From Paracentrotus lividus (Eukaryota; Echinodermata; Echinoidea; Camarodonta; Echinidae), in the NCBI GenBank assembly GCA_940671915.1, contig CALNVZ010000649.1:1610287-1674286 (forward strand): a DNA stretch of 64,000 nt, read 5' to 3'. The notes under the pieces were generated by a model, which ran no database searches, was not told the DNA's origin, and saw nothing but the letters and a program-made list of their open reading frames with translations. The translations under genes were made by a program, and so were the position numbers. Below, piece by piece: positions 21,023 to 33,235 of this stretch; position 1 is the stretch's first letter, and every line of letters begins with the position of its first letter.

Positions 21023-21805
21023 TAAAGAATAGATACTCCTATATTTCACTCTTTTCTCCGCTTGCATTGGATAATTTTTGAATGTCAATATTGTTGAGTG
21101 TACACTTTTGGTTTTATTTTCATGTAAGGTATAGAAACTAAATTAAACCAAACTGAACTAAAGTGTATTTGTACAACATTTTACGAGCAAAAATACTTAA
21201 TTTCTAATTATTGAAAATGAAAGATAGAATAGATAAATCATAATTATAAAGATATGGTAATTGATATCCATGAAATTGAATATATTATAAACAACTGAAT
21301 ATCTTAGATGTACTTACCAAAATGACCTCTAGATGCTGGGCTCCGACGATTAAATAGATTGTCAATTTTTGTTTTTACTATCAACAAATGTCACCATGCG
21401 CTAAAATCCTGTACAGACCTGTTTCAGACACAAAGTCAGAACAACCAATATTTTTTTTCTTCAAAATTCCCTTTTCACAGTTAAACTCTTTGTTGAACAG
21501 CTATCAAACGTTTAGCTTCACACGTAGACCCATGCATACCATGTTCATGATGTTATGCTTGACAATACAAGAGATTGAACTATTCTATTGTGTGGCATAT
21601 AGCCCTGTCATATTGCCATATAATTTCCGACCTCTGTTTGAAAAGAATTGTATATCTACTTGCTTTTTTGGTAGAAATACCGGATCCTAGTCCAAGTAAA
21701 ATAGTTCCGATCTGTGTGGGTCAATGCACACCGGGAAATACAACGGAACCGCAATGAGCTAATATAAAGCCTTGTCAAAGAAGGTGCGTTTAGATTAGCT
21801 TTTAA

Positions 21806-22245
21806 ACTATAGGGAAATGGTGATGGTATCATTAAAATGAGAAGAAATTACATATTGATTCCTGCTAAATAATTAGTTGCGTATGTTTGGTTATAATAGT
21901 ACAGCTATATATCTTGCTTTCTACCAGCCTTACACAGGCGCGGATCCAAGAAAATTAGAATTGAATATAGTTTGTCGGGCTCAATTGTCTGTGGACAAAA
22001 GCGGCTCTATTATGCTAATAACTATAGGGAAAAATGCTAACTATAGGGAAATGGTGATGGTATCATTAAAATGAGAAGAAATTACATATTGATTCCTGCT
22101 AAATAATTAGTTGCGTATGTTTGGTTAATAGTACAGCTATATATCTTGCTTTCTACCAGCCTTACACAGGCGCGGATCCAAGTAAATTAGAATTGAATAT
22201 AGTTTGTCGGGCTCAATTGTCTGTGGACAAAAGTGGCTCTATTAT
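21806..22245 (+). repeat. 234-bp tandem duplication
   Basis: The block starting ACTATAGGGAAATGGTGATG at 21806 begins again at 22040. The two copies are nearly identical through GGCTCTATTATG, differing by a few bases. Each copy contains ACAGGCGCGGATCCAAG, the terminus of the GGATCC MITE family. Confidence 0.85.
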
Positions 22246-22357
22246 GTTTACGCATGGGCCCGATGAGTTTATTGTATGAAACCAGGCTGCGTCCGCTACT
22301 GTTACACATTCGTAGGGTGAAATTCCGACTTTTCCTGAAAAATTCCACAAGCCCATC

Positions 22358-22520
22358 AGCGGATCCAGCCTCAGCTAATTCAAAAGATTATATCAGCCTT
22401 GCCCCCCCCCCAAAAAAAAAAATAAATAAATAAATAAATAAAAAAAAGTAGAGCCTCCATATTGTCCCCAGACATTTGGGCCTGAACAATCTTTTGTCAG
22501 AACGAATACTGGATCCGCGC
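22358..22520. mobile_element. MITE with GCGGATCCAGC ends and a C/A-run core
   Basis: The left end AGCGGATCCAGCCTCAGC matches the element at 17695, and the right end is TACTGGATCCGCGC. The middle carries a C run followed by an A run and (AAAT)n. Confidence 0.55.
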
Positions 22521-23069
22521 ATAACAAGCCTGATAATGGTTACGTCACATTCTTTGTCAAAGCAACCACTGGAGTCAGTTTTAGTGATACCTGGATAGTA
22601 CCGCAATGAATTAATTCCATATTTTTTACATTACTCCTTTAACCTTGATATGTAGGCCTATTACATAACACCCGGAAAAAACCCTAAAACCCCTATTTTC
22701 TATTTACATGATCTACCTGTCATGGTCGGCTAATCTGTGAAGACCTATAGTTTAGGATCTTAGAGTTATTCCAGACGAAAATATAGTTTCTTGGTTCACC
22801 CGGCCCAGGAAGGTGTTACCTAAGATTTCCTTGTTCCTCCGTGCAATCTTCACCCGCACCCGCACCCGCACAACCACTCGCACCCGCATCCGTCTTTCCA
22901 GTGTCAATGCATGTGTCTTGCGCCTCCAAAATAACAAATTGGAGAACAAAAAAGAAAAAGAAACAAATTTTAACCAAATGAAACACATCGATCAGACGTG
23001 TAAACGTGAGTCGATGATTGGGTAAGGCCCGCTGCATTCATAACAAACAAAAACCAGGTCTGATTAGTA

Positions 23070-24047
23070 GGGTACCCGTAGGGAATACCGGACAGTAGGG
23101 AATACCGGACGGTCACCACATGTCCAGCCCTAGCTGCCAACATAAGATCAACTGAGTTGAAATACCGGCATCTATTGGTCAGGTGGTCTGTCTGGGAAGG
23201 TTGAATGCTGTATTCGACAACAACAAGTGAGAAATCTCCGAGAAAACTACCACAATCTGTCAAGGTAGGAAAATTTGCAGCCTGAAAAATGGCCTGATGT
23301 AAAAATTGACATTTTAGAGAATGTGATGGTATAAAAATAGAATTGGGGCATGACCTCTATTTCATGCATTATGGACATGTGTGGAGGGTGGGCCAAACGT
23401 GTATGGAGTGTATGCACTGTACAAAGCCTGTGTATTGGGGTGGTAGTGTGTTGAAAAGTGCTAGTCAGTCATTTTTTTTGTGTAGGGAATACCGGACACC
23501 ACATGGACGGTTGTTTGTTTTACTTCCGGGTTGAGTTGCTAAGCATGTAGATCAAACAGTAAGTTGCATATATAATGTATTATATTTATTTATTAGATTG
23601 TTTGACAATTTTGAAATGTCTATTTCTCTTTATTATTATTGTGATATGTCATGATCTACATGAGATATAAAGTTATTCTGAGTGTTTTGAAATTTTGTAG
23701 TAAAATGCATATAATCTTCTGAATAATGTTATAAAGAATCAATACAAACATGTTAAGTTGATGGTTTACATTCAAATCAGTGCTTCCAGACAGATCTTTA
23801 TACCAAAAAAGGGTAAAAACATACTGTCCGGTATTTCCTACACTGTAGGGAATACCGGACAATTTACGATGGCGTCATTATTTGCATATAACTGCCTCAC
23901 CAAATATTTGATTACCTCAATTTTTTGGGAAAATAAAGTCGAATGATGTAGCTAAGCAATGAGAATCTTTTTCTTTTGTGATTTTATTGTTTTCATGTGC
24001 TAATTAAGCAAATGAGCTTAAGTGGCCGGTATTCCCTACATTTACCC
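23070..24047 (-). mobile_element. Word-iterated TIR element 1 (GTAGGGAATACCGGAC)
   Basis: TA stands on both sides (23068-23069, 24048-24049). The termini are TAGGGTACCCGTAGGGAATA and the complement TATTCCCTACATTTACCCTA. The 16-bp word occurs six times: 23078-23093, 23095-23110, 23482-23497, 23826-23841 (inverted, one change), 23845-23860 and 24024-24039 (inverted). It has no transposase. Read from its right end it is collinear with the element at 46330-47312: the single terminal word is followed by CTTAAGCTCATTTGCTTAAT, as there, then an inverted pair, a single word and a doublet. Confidence 0.75.
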
Positions 24048-24610
24048 TAATTAACGTTTGAATTTCCCTCTCCAACTTGTGTGAAGTCCTTGTGTGAATA
24101 TTCGATCGATTAAAAAACAAACAAAAAAACAAAAACAAAAACAAAAAAAAATGACATTTTTGATGAAATTAGAGGGGTCCTCCTGAAACCTATTGTGAAG
24201 GGGAGGGGCGGGTCAAAAAGAATTTTTTTTTTCAAATGGGAATCGCCCACCGCCCCTGTGTTTTCCCCCACTCCTTTACAGACGAAGAAGCGAAATAACA
24301 ATAATAATACTACTACTAATAATAATAATAATATAATATACTCTTTTTATGTAGGATTTAAATTAGTATAAAAGTAGTGTTAGGTTTAAAACTGTTTGGC
24401 AAGGGCACCTGCCCTCTATGCCCCCTGGATCCCACAATATTGTGCTTTATGGTTTTCAAGTTCATTATGTATTATTTGCTTCATCATTCTTTGTTTCTGT
24501 ACTTTGTATAATGATAAAATAATGATGAACTGAACATTGACAATACATTATATTGTTTGTTTGTGGTTAAATTTATACTTTTCGAGGGTTTGTTTTCATT
24601 GACGTAGTAA

Positions 24611-24694
24611 GTCAGGATGGCCGAGCGGTCTAAGGCGGCTACGTTCAGGTCGTAGTCTACTCAGTAGGCGTGGGTTCGAATCCCACTCCTGACA
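24611..24694 (+). tRNA. tRNA-Leu (anticodon CAG)
   Basis: 84 nt. The acceptor stem GTCAGGA/TCCTGAC is perfect. The D arm is GCC-GAGCGGTCTAA-GGC, the anticodon arm CTACG-TTCAGGT-CGTAG, and the variable arm is long as expected for Leu. The T arm is GTGGG-TTCGAAT-CCCAC, with discriminator A. It has one extra G between the D stem and anticodon stem compared with the usual Leu(CAG) gene, which could impair folding. TTTTA follows (from 24695) as a weak Pol III stop. Confidence 0.85.
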
Positions 24695-24970
24695 TTTTAT
24701 TTTCTTTATTTATGTCTTTCACACATCATTAACATAAAAGAGCCTATTTAACCGTCATATTTTTTAATTATGATAATGATGTCATTCGTCTTGTAAATTT
24801 GTTAATGTATTGTATTGATATGAAATATAATTTTTGTTGTTAACATTGTTTGATTGGAAATATAGAATGGACCTAAACTGAAACTGAAACTGAAACATAC
24901 ATTTTGGTAATTTATAAAGACGGAAAAACTAAATACCTCTTTTTACCTTTCACTTTACAATCCCAAGTTA

Positions 24971-25053
24971 GTCAAGATGGCCGTGCGGTCTAAGGCGCTA
25001 CGTTCAGGACGTAGTGTACTCTTTAGGCGTAGGGTCGAATCCCACTCCTGCCA
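24971..25053 (+). pseudogene. tRNA-Leu(CAG) pseudogene
   Basis: A diverged copy of the gene 360 bp upstream. The CTACG-TTCAGGA-CGTAG anticodon arm is kept, but two of seven acceptor pairs are lost and the T arm has an unpaired base and a changed loop start (GTAGGGTCGAAT). It is probably not functional. Confidence 0.7.
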
Positions 25054-25059
25054 CACCTT

Positions 25060-26600
25060 TTAAAAAAATCATTTGTTTATTTTCAAGGTATTAAGATAAC
25101 AAAACTCTTTATACATACAACAACATTATCTTAATAAGTGTTAACATTTAAGTATTATTAAGATATACACGATATAGAGATATTAAACAAAACCTTGTGC
25201 TTGCATTTATTTTATTTTATCGTTTCGCCTTATCATTACATTTGCAGTAAAGCTTTGAGTATTGCATGCACATGCAGGGTTTGTTACTTTGTCCAAATAC
25301 CCTTTCGTAGCTTTGCAAGCCGAGCGACTTTCAACCAACAACCATGGAAATTATTGTCCATTCATCCACAATCATTGTCAGATTTTGGCAATTTCCGTTA
25401 ATAATATTTCATCCGTCCGCATCATCATGCATCTGTAGTTGTGAGGAGAGTGGTCGGTTATGACGGGGGGGGGGGGGGGTGGGGCTCAATGGGGGGGGGA
25501 GTTGACATAGAGTGGGAGATAGGGGTAAATTATTACTTGATGTTAGGAACCGCTCGTCCCAATGGACTGTAATCTAGATATTGCATGCATGTCTGGGGTT
25601 TTGTGTTTATGTCATTTTCTTTTTTGGCATTGTTATGGCATTGGTTCGATGTCCGGCCAACTCTAGGAAACATGTGTAATTGTCCTGAGTAAGTCAGATA
25701 ATGCAATATTTCCGCTGAGAAAGCTGACTAAATCCATTCAAAAGTAAGTTTATAACAATGGGATGTAATTTAAGGATAAGGACAAACTGAGATCCCTTTC
25801 CAATTACATTTAAAGTCCAAGGCGTCCAAGCTCCTTTATTAATTGGGCTCTAATGATTGAAAACTAAGGTTGTTTCTTGAAGAACACTAAACAGTACTTC
25901 CTATTGGTTTAGAGGACAGTGTTTCCGATGTACAGATTTTCGTTATTGTCTTTGGACTACATGTATAAAAAGAAAAACAAATATTCTGCATCTGACATGT
26001 TTATTCGTGTAGGTTATACGTGGACTTATATTCCTATTGAAAAAATTTGTTGTAGTTTATGATGTTGTTATATAAATATTTCCCTTTGAAAGGAACATTA
26101 TTGACATTAGATTTAACCTGGTCATGCTGGTAGCTGCCAAAACACATATTTTCCGCTTTTCAATATATTTTATTATTTTATCATCGATCCCTCTTTAAAA
26201 AAAAATATATATATATACATATATATATTTGCTATAGTTTCTGGCATTTGATTGGGAATAGATATTGCATCTGAATTCGGGCACTATGTCAGATAAAACA
26301 TTTGTAAAAGGGGAAAACAATGTTGAATTATTCTCACAGAGAGAGTCATTCAATGCTCATATCGTTGAACTGATTTTATTCGTAATAATATTAAAGTAAA
26401 CATTTTGTTGCACTGACACCCAGATTATTTGCAGCAGTTGCCTAATTTTGAAATTACCCCTCTGGAAGAAAGAAAGAAAGAAGAACTTAAGAAAACAAAT
26501 CATAATCTTGGTTTTCATGCACTTCCATATTGAATACAAAATCAGGTTCCAACGAACAAAACCTGTAAAGTAAAAATGATGAAATTATATAGTCCTTTGT
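25060..26600. other. Intergenic DNA, no gene seen
   Basis: It holds G runs (25466-25480) and an AT dinucleotide stretch near 26208-26228. No exon, RNA gene or clear repeat ends were recognised. Confidence 0.5.
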
Positions 26601-26635
26601 GTTATACCAATGTTTGCAGAAGCAGAGAGTTGGAA

Positions 26636-26770
26636 AAAAAAAAGAAGAAGAAGAAGAAGAAGAAGAAGAAGAAAGAGAAGAAGAAGAAGAAGAAGAAGAA
26701 GAAGAAGAAGAAAAAGAAGAAGAAGAAAAAGAAGAAAAAGAAGAAGAAGAATAAAAAGAAGAAGAGAAAA
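26636..26770. repeat. (GAA)n tract
   Basis: About 130 bp of AAG/GAA triplets with interruptions. Lysine- and arginine-rich frames here are artefacts. Confidence 0.9.
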
Positions 26771-26874
26771 AAGAGAGCGAGATTGTTTGTTTTGAATTCA
26801 TCATAGTTATTGGTCACAAAATTTTAATAAAGTAGCATTATATCATTGTTAATGATAAAGAAAAATAGAGAGAG

Positions 26875-26878
<4 letters not shown>

Positions 26879-26930
<52 letters not shown>
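26879..26930. repeat. (GA)n microsatellite
   Basis: About 25 GA repeats. Confidence 0.9.
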
Positions 26931-26931
<1 letters not shown>

Positions 26932-27309
26932 GTGCGTAGAAGTACATGTATGGTGAGTCTATGTTGCAATATTTATAGCATGATAATTCACAAGATCGCT
27001 GAATATCAATTTAGTCATTTTGACATTCAAGAGACACAAAAGAAGAATCATCTCATTTCCACTTACTTCCCGATCTCCCACGTATTAACCTTGTCATTTC
27101 AATGTGTTGCTAGGAAAGTTCCCATCTCCTGGTTTGTCCACACCCTTTCCCATTGCCCGACATATTCATTCTGGTGTCATGTTTGGTTAGAGCTGTCAGT
27201 GAATGCAAGTCCCAACAGTCGTTCCTTCGTCTGGTCATCGCGATGAAGTAGGCGTGAATCGACCGCTAAAACTGATCCTATTCCCAATTTTGTCGGCTGC
27301 AAAGACATA

Positions 27310-27486
27310 AACACATCGGCCTGTATTCTATCTTAGTCTAAACCGTAGACTGAGTTTGTATGAGTCGAAGTTTGTGCTCCGGTGCTATTGTGCGCTCCTG
27401 TCTGATACATCAGACAAAAAAGATCTTACAATAGCACCACATAAATTTCAACTCATAAAAACGGTTTATACTGTACGAGCCATATA
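27310..27486. mobile_element. Degenerate palindromic MITE
   Basis: GGCCTGTATTCTATCTTAGT and TTTATGAGTTGAA-like phrases are inverted around a TCTGATACATCAGA centre, ending at GTACGAGCCATA. The arms are about 80 bp and well eroded. It abuts the 5' end of the LINE. Confidence 0.45.
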
Positions 27487-27499
27487 GTGTCAGAAATAA

Positions 27500-30232
27500 A
27501 ACTCTGACATGCAAAGATTAACCGAAAAACCTAAATAATCCAATTCAAATGGAAAATATTAGTGTTCATTTCACACAAAAACAACTGCACCCAGTAATGA
27601 ATATTATTCATATGACTTCAAACAATATTATTCTTTTTGATTTATCAACATCTCCGATCATTTACCCATTTTCACGATATATTCAAGCACCAATCGATTA
27701 CAAAAACAATCATACAAAGAACACATCACTCGACGAAAAGAAACTAAGCGCAACATAGATTCACTTAAAATAGATCTGAATGCAGAAAGATGGCAAGATG
27801 TTAATAATTCATATGGAATATTCATAAACAAACTGCTTTATTACTACAATAAAAATGTGCCTTTGACAAAATCACTTCGAACAAAAAGAAGAATAAACAA
27901 CCATGGATCACTCAAGGAATAATCAAGTCTATATTTAATCGTTATCGATTATATAAAATATCACTTAAATCACCTACATTGGTACATCAAAACAAATACA
28001 AAACATATCGTAATAAATTAACTTCTGTTATCCGTCTTGCACGAAAATCGTATTTTCAGAGAAAATTGAAAACAATAAAGACAATAATAAAACATTATGG
28101 AATACGATAAATGACATCCTAGGTAGAAAAAAGATCGAGACCATACTGAATTTTTTAAAAACGGTGATTGTATAACAGATCCTAATATTATCGCTGATGC
28201 ATTCAACTCATTTTTTACTAACATTGGCCCTAATCTAGCCTCAAAAATTGTTACAATGATCATGATTTTTTACAATATTAAGATAATCATAACGAACATT
28301 CACTATTCTTTAATCCTACAATGTTAAAGAAATACTAGAAATTATTCGATCCTTAAATCCAGTAAATCTAGTGGCCATGACGGGATAAGTGTTTATTTAC
28401 TAAAACAAATAATTTATTTCATGGCTGCTCCACTTGTGCATATTTTCAATCTGTCTTCTCTCCGAGGCATTTTTCCCGAATCGCTAAAGCTTGCCAAAAT
28501 AATTCCAATATATAAAAAAGATGACCCATGTCGAATAGTAAACTACCGCCCGATTTCTCTGTTACAAGCATTCCAAAATACTTGGAAAAAATTGTTTACA
28601 ATCGTTTATATACCTTTTTGGACACAAAAAAAATTATTAATCCCCAATCAGTACGGCTTCAGGAAAATTATTCGACTGATTATGCCATTGTTCAACTCAT
28701 GACAAAATAAATTATTCACTCTCAAAAAAAGAAAACACATTGTGAGTTTTTATGGATTTACGAAGGCGTTCGAATCAATGGACCATAACATATTACTAAG
28801 TAAATTAAAGACATATGGAATCAGAGGATCGTACTTTCTTGGTTCAAAGACTATTTTGAATAATAGACGTCAATTTGTTAATTTCAAATCCAAATCATCT
28901 AATATATGTCATGTGAAATGTGGAGTACCACAGGGTTCAATCCTAGGCCCCTTATTATTTTTAATATATATGAATGACATTGTAAACGCATCACCTATAC
29001 TTACATATATCTTATTCGCAGATGACACTAACATATTCTATTCACATCCGAACTTAAATATACTTGTCGCAACTCTCAATCAAGAATTAAAGAATTATCA
29101 TTATGGTTAAAGTCAAATAAACTCTCCCTTAACATTAATAAAACAAACTTTATGTACTTTAAGTATATTAATTCAAATACGTATTTCGCGATAATATTTA
29201 TTAATAATGATATGCCCATAGATGAAACACAGGAAACTAAATTTTTAGGGTGTCTTGATCGATTCTAACGTAACTGGAGTAGTCACATTCGTAATATTAA
29301 CATGATAGTAGCAAGAGGCACAGGCATTTTGTATAAATTAAATATTATATCTCTCAAAAATCATTACTTATGCTTTATAACTCATTTATTTTGTCACATA
29401 TATCTTATTGTAACATAGTATGGGGAAACAGTAACAAAATAAAAATAGATTCATTATTGCGCCTTCAAAAGAAAGCACTTCGCATTTGTTCTCATTCCCA
29501 TTATCTCGCCCATACCGATCCTTATTTCATAATTTCAAAACATTGAAAATTTACGATATTCACACTTATCAAACTGCTATTTTTATGTAAAAACTTCTAA
29601 CAATACTATACCAAACCTTTCCAAAATATCTTTATTACAACAGAGAACTTCATTCATACCCCACACGACATTCATCTGACTTTCATTTACAAATCCAAGA
29701 CTAATTATTGCTCACAAAACAATACGTCATCATGGTCCTGATGTTTGGAAACACATTACCTATTTATTAAACATGCTGCATCTCTTTTATCCTTTAAAGT
29801 TTTGTTAAAGAGGTACCTTTTATCTAAGTATCTGTAAAATCGCACTTGCACTCGCACTAACACTCACTCACATCACTTTGCCTGTTTCCCTTTCCCTTTA
29901 TATCTTATTTCTTAGAAATATAAGTGACATCCCTGTTATAATATAGACTCGTTAATTTTAATGGTTTTCATGTAGCCCCTCCCCCTGGCTGCTATTCGGT
30001 CAAGCATTTTTGCTTATGATAGCTGGCCCCTGCATTGAAGTATTAGTATTTGTTTTAAATCTATATGAATTATGTCTATTATCTATTGTTATTATGTTAA
30101 TGTCACCATTTGTAATCTTATCAATTATTTTATATTTTTATGTATATGTATATCATGATTAATGTGATATTATGTTTTCGAATCAATAAAGCAGAAACAC
30201 CTGCCTAAAAAAAAAAAAAAAAAAAAAAAAAA
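27500..30232 (+). mobile_element. 5'-truncated, inactivated LINE (Jockey/CR1/L2-like reverse transcriptase)
   Basis: The element carries the linker and reverse transcriptase of a non-LTR retrotransposon. Visible in order are KQPWITQGIIKSIFNRYRLY (about 27895), AKIIPIYKKDD (28495), NYRPISLL (28540), QYGFRK (28650), FTKAFESMDHNILLSKL (28755), GVPQGSILGPLLFLIYMNDI (28922), the catalytic FADDTNIF (29015), KSNKLSLNINKT (29112), NSFILSHISYCNIVWGN (29380) and LQKKALRICSHSHY (29464). The reading frame is broken by several frameshifts and stops, for example around 28100, 28690, 29100 and 29265. The endonuclease domain is missing. The 3' part has a hairpin AAGCATTTTTGCTT (about 30004), AATAAA (30185) and an A tail (30207-30232). 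The clade is judged from motif style only. Confidence 0.85.
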
Positions 30233-31176
30233 CAGATAGGAGGGGGGGTGGGGGTGGAGTGGGAGTAAAGTCTTGATTACACTATATAGCCCTGTCGTAT
30301 GATACAATTTTGACAAAAGACAGAATCATGTTTCATTTATCAATGACATTAATGGGCTGTAAAGGTTCACGATTTGAATGAGCATTAGTTTGTAAAATGT
30401 TTTTCAATGTTTAATTTATATTATTGTATATTATTTTTATGAAACCAATGAACCAAAGAAATCAGAAGAAAATGAAATAAATGCCAGCTTGCGATAGATA
30501 CGCGCCTGGTAACCATGGTAATATGATGTTTTAAAAAATACATTTAACATTTTAACATCATTATTCATTTTACTTGAATATCTGAAATTCTTAATAAAAT
30601 TGGTTGATAAATAATCTTTTTGACAGCTACCAACATCAGTGGTTTAAAAATCAAAAGGCATTGTTCTCGGCTGTGCTTCACCACAAAAATTGCTATCACA
30701 ATAATTCAAAGTTAAAATCTATTATAACTGTTACAAACAAGTTCTCTGAAAACCGGATGAGACAGCGTATCAAATCCTTTGTATTTAAATCATCGGCACT
30801 CCCAAATGGCTATTTTATCCGTGTTAAATTCATGTCTGTCATCGTGCTATCCCGCGGAGCTAATAAAAGAAATAATATCGCAGTTCATTTTAATTGTCTG
30901 TCGTAGCAATACCTGGGGTGATCACTCAAAATTTAACTGCTGCCTTGATATAAGGATAATTACATGAGATAACAGGTGACTATTCATGAGTAATCGTACA
31001 GTTGCGACTGACGAAATTAGTATGTTGGACATGCAGTCGACGGGGACTGTGAAATAACATCAAAATAATTTTACTGTTTTTAAAGTTCTTTTTAATAGGT
31101 TTATCTTGGAGAAGAGAAGAGAAGTTTTTGATAGGTTGAATACTAAAAAATTCTCATTCTCCAGTTGGTTGGGTTC

Positions 31177-31302
31177 TAGGGCAACTACCCCTGGACAATT
31201 ACGACTTCACCCGCCAAAAAATATACCCCTAACTCTACACCAAACCCGATTTCTCAGGAGTAATTGTCCGTGGGGTAATTGTCCAGGGGGTAGTTGTCCA
31301 TA
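31177..31302. mobile_element. Small word-iterated TIR element (GGACAATTACCCC)
   Basis: The left end, TAGGGCAACTACCCCTGGAC then AATTAC, mirrors the right end, GTAATTGTCCAGGGGGTAGT then TGTCCATA. The word GGACAATTAC or GGACAACTACCCC occurs twice on the left and three times on the right. TA stands at both ends. It resembles a miniature of the elements at 23070 and 46330. Confidence 0.6.
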
Positions 31303-31502
31303 TACGCTTTGGTTGCTATTCGACCTCGTAATCATTGATGTAATACAGCCCCCCCCCCCCACCAAAAAAAAAAAAAAAAAAAAATCAACGGCAGCATATT
31401 TTGTCTATTGATGTCCTATTTCTCTGCAAATTTGCACATGAAACCATGATGATGATACATGCCTATATGATATAGCCTTCATCATGTTCATTTGCAAAAA
31501 TC

Positions 31503-31949
31503 TTTAAAGGGATGCAGTAACATTGAATGATATTCAAATCACATTTATTCGATTTAGCTTATTTTGCCAACATAATTATAAAAACTTAGGTCAGTCTGGT
31601 ATCTCTTCAAAATTGCAAGCTAATTGCTTGCTTTACCTTCGAGATATCAATGATTTCATACTCAAAATTTATAAACCAACACCGGATGGTTTATAAAACC
31701 ATGTGCTTTTCCACACACCCATTTCCTGTTGTAAAGTCCCCCGTCTCTAGCGGCCTGGTGAGCTATCAGCAGAGGGCACTGGTATTCGAATGTATGCTTG
31801 GCATTGTTTGTTACACTGTTTTAAGTAGTAAATGATTTTCATTTGATCTGAAACTTTCAGTAGTTTGTTTTTACTGTTGGAACAATATAATTTTATTAAT
31901 CTTGATATAATTGCTCTTGTTTTTGAAAGCTACTAAATCCCTTTAAAGC
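31503..31949. mobile_element. TIR element, CTTTAAAGGGATGCAGTA ends
   Basis: CTTTAAAGGGATGCAGTA at about 31503 faces TACTAAATCCCTTTAAAG ending about 31949. The interior includes AGCTATCAGCAGAGGGCACT and no reading frame. The terminal pair is short, so the call is moderate. Confidence 0.45.
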
Positions 31950-31971
31950 AGGGTCTAATTATTGTCAAAAG

Positions 31972-31973
<2 letters not shown>

Positions 31974-32021
<48 letters not shown>
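31974..32021. repeat. (GA)n microsatellite
   Basis: About 22 GA repeats beside the TIR element at 31503-31949. Confidence 0.9.
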
Positions 32022-32023
<2 letters not shown>

Positions 32024-32794
32024 CAAATCCACCCTTTCACCATCCGTCTGCGCATAATATAGAAGAACGAATGTTATAAGACTTCTAATCTCACCATCTG
32101 CTTCAAAGTAGGAAAATAAGATCGTCATGATCGTGGCAATGACCTAGACTTCTGCAGACTTGATCCTAAATTTGGCTTACCATTTGAAATCATTTTCCAT
32201 ATATCTCTGACTACAACATTGATCCAAATTGGGGGGGGGGGAGGTGAGGGTGCCTTTAAAAGAATACCATCCGTTTTCATTTAAAATTCATCATTATTTT
32301 TTTTTTCTTTGTGAAAAATATTTTTTTTTAGTAAAGGGGTAATTGTATTTTTCATTAGCACCATAAAAAAAATAATAATAAAATAGGGTCATAGTTATTA
32401 AGATATTATGTTCACACTGTAATGAATGGGTCAAAAAGGCAAAATTCTGTTACATTATAGGGCCATACCAGATGAATGGTGATAGTTGCCACTGAATGGT
32501 TAATGGATACAATGGACCCGGAACGGGATCTTTTTTACCCTTCATTTCAGAGTGCAGTTGGATGTAACATTAGATCATAATTGTTACTTATTTCCCACCT
32601 CAGGTGCTGCTGTGTAATACCCATTCTTAACGGTTTATCTCAAAGAACTACTTTGGGTGCCCTGGAAATCATTTGCAGGTCTTGTGTGTAGGTCTACGTC
32701 ATATTAATAATATCCGTTATTCTGATATGCTTGATGGGTGTGATGAGAGGCTTCCGCGTGAACCAGTTTCTTATTATTGTGCCTTACAGAGTAA

Positions 32795-33235
32795 AAGAAG
32801 GGGTGGGAGGAAAAGAGAGACAGAGAGAGACAGAGAGGGAAATGGGACAGAGGGGCGGGGAAAAAGAAAGACAGACACAGAGCGAAGACTTGAGAGGAAA
32901 GAGAGACTGGGACAGAGAGAGAGAGATATGGAGGGAGAAAGAAAGAAAGAGAGAGATAGAGACGGAGGCTGATAGATACAGAGAGGGAGGAACAATGAGA
33001 AGGAGAGAGAGAGGGAAAGAGAAATGGGGACATACAGAGGGACAGAGGAGAAAACAGAGAGAGAGGGAAAAGAGAGAAAGAGTGAGAGACTGACAGATAC
33101 AGAGAGACAGAGAGAGGGGGAGAGAAGGAAGGAGATAGAGGTAAAGAGAAGGAGAGAGAGCGAGAGAAAGAAAGGCGAGAGACAGGGAAAGAGAGGTAGA
33201 GAGACAGCGAAAAATATGTAGAGAGGGAGTGGGTA
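32795..33235 (+). repeat. 440-bp purine-only tract upstream of the carboxypeptidase gene
   Basis: The plus strand is almost entirely G and A (GAGAGAC, GGGAAAG and similar), with rare C and T. Three long opposite-strand frames here are Ser/Leu low-complexity artefacts. It ends about 590 bp before the carboxypeptidase start codon. Confidence 0.85.

Larger units (their letters stand above)
18310..21800. other. AT-rich intergenic DNA upstream of the bZIP gene
   Basis: It contains microsatellite and homopolymer tracts (19008-19110, 20980-21019) and chance frames such as 20298-20663 on the minus strand, whose translation is AT-driven and hydrophobic. The region just above 18305 should include the bZIP 5' untranslated exon and promoter, but neither could be placed. 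Confidence 0.5.

Noticed and set aside
27500-30232. LTR retroelement as an alternative for the reverse transcriptase region
   Set aside because: There are no flanking LTRs, protease or integrase. The motif order, linker and 3' poly(A) tail fit a LINE.
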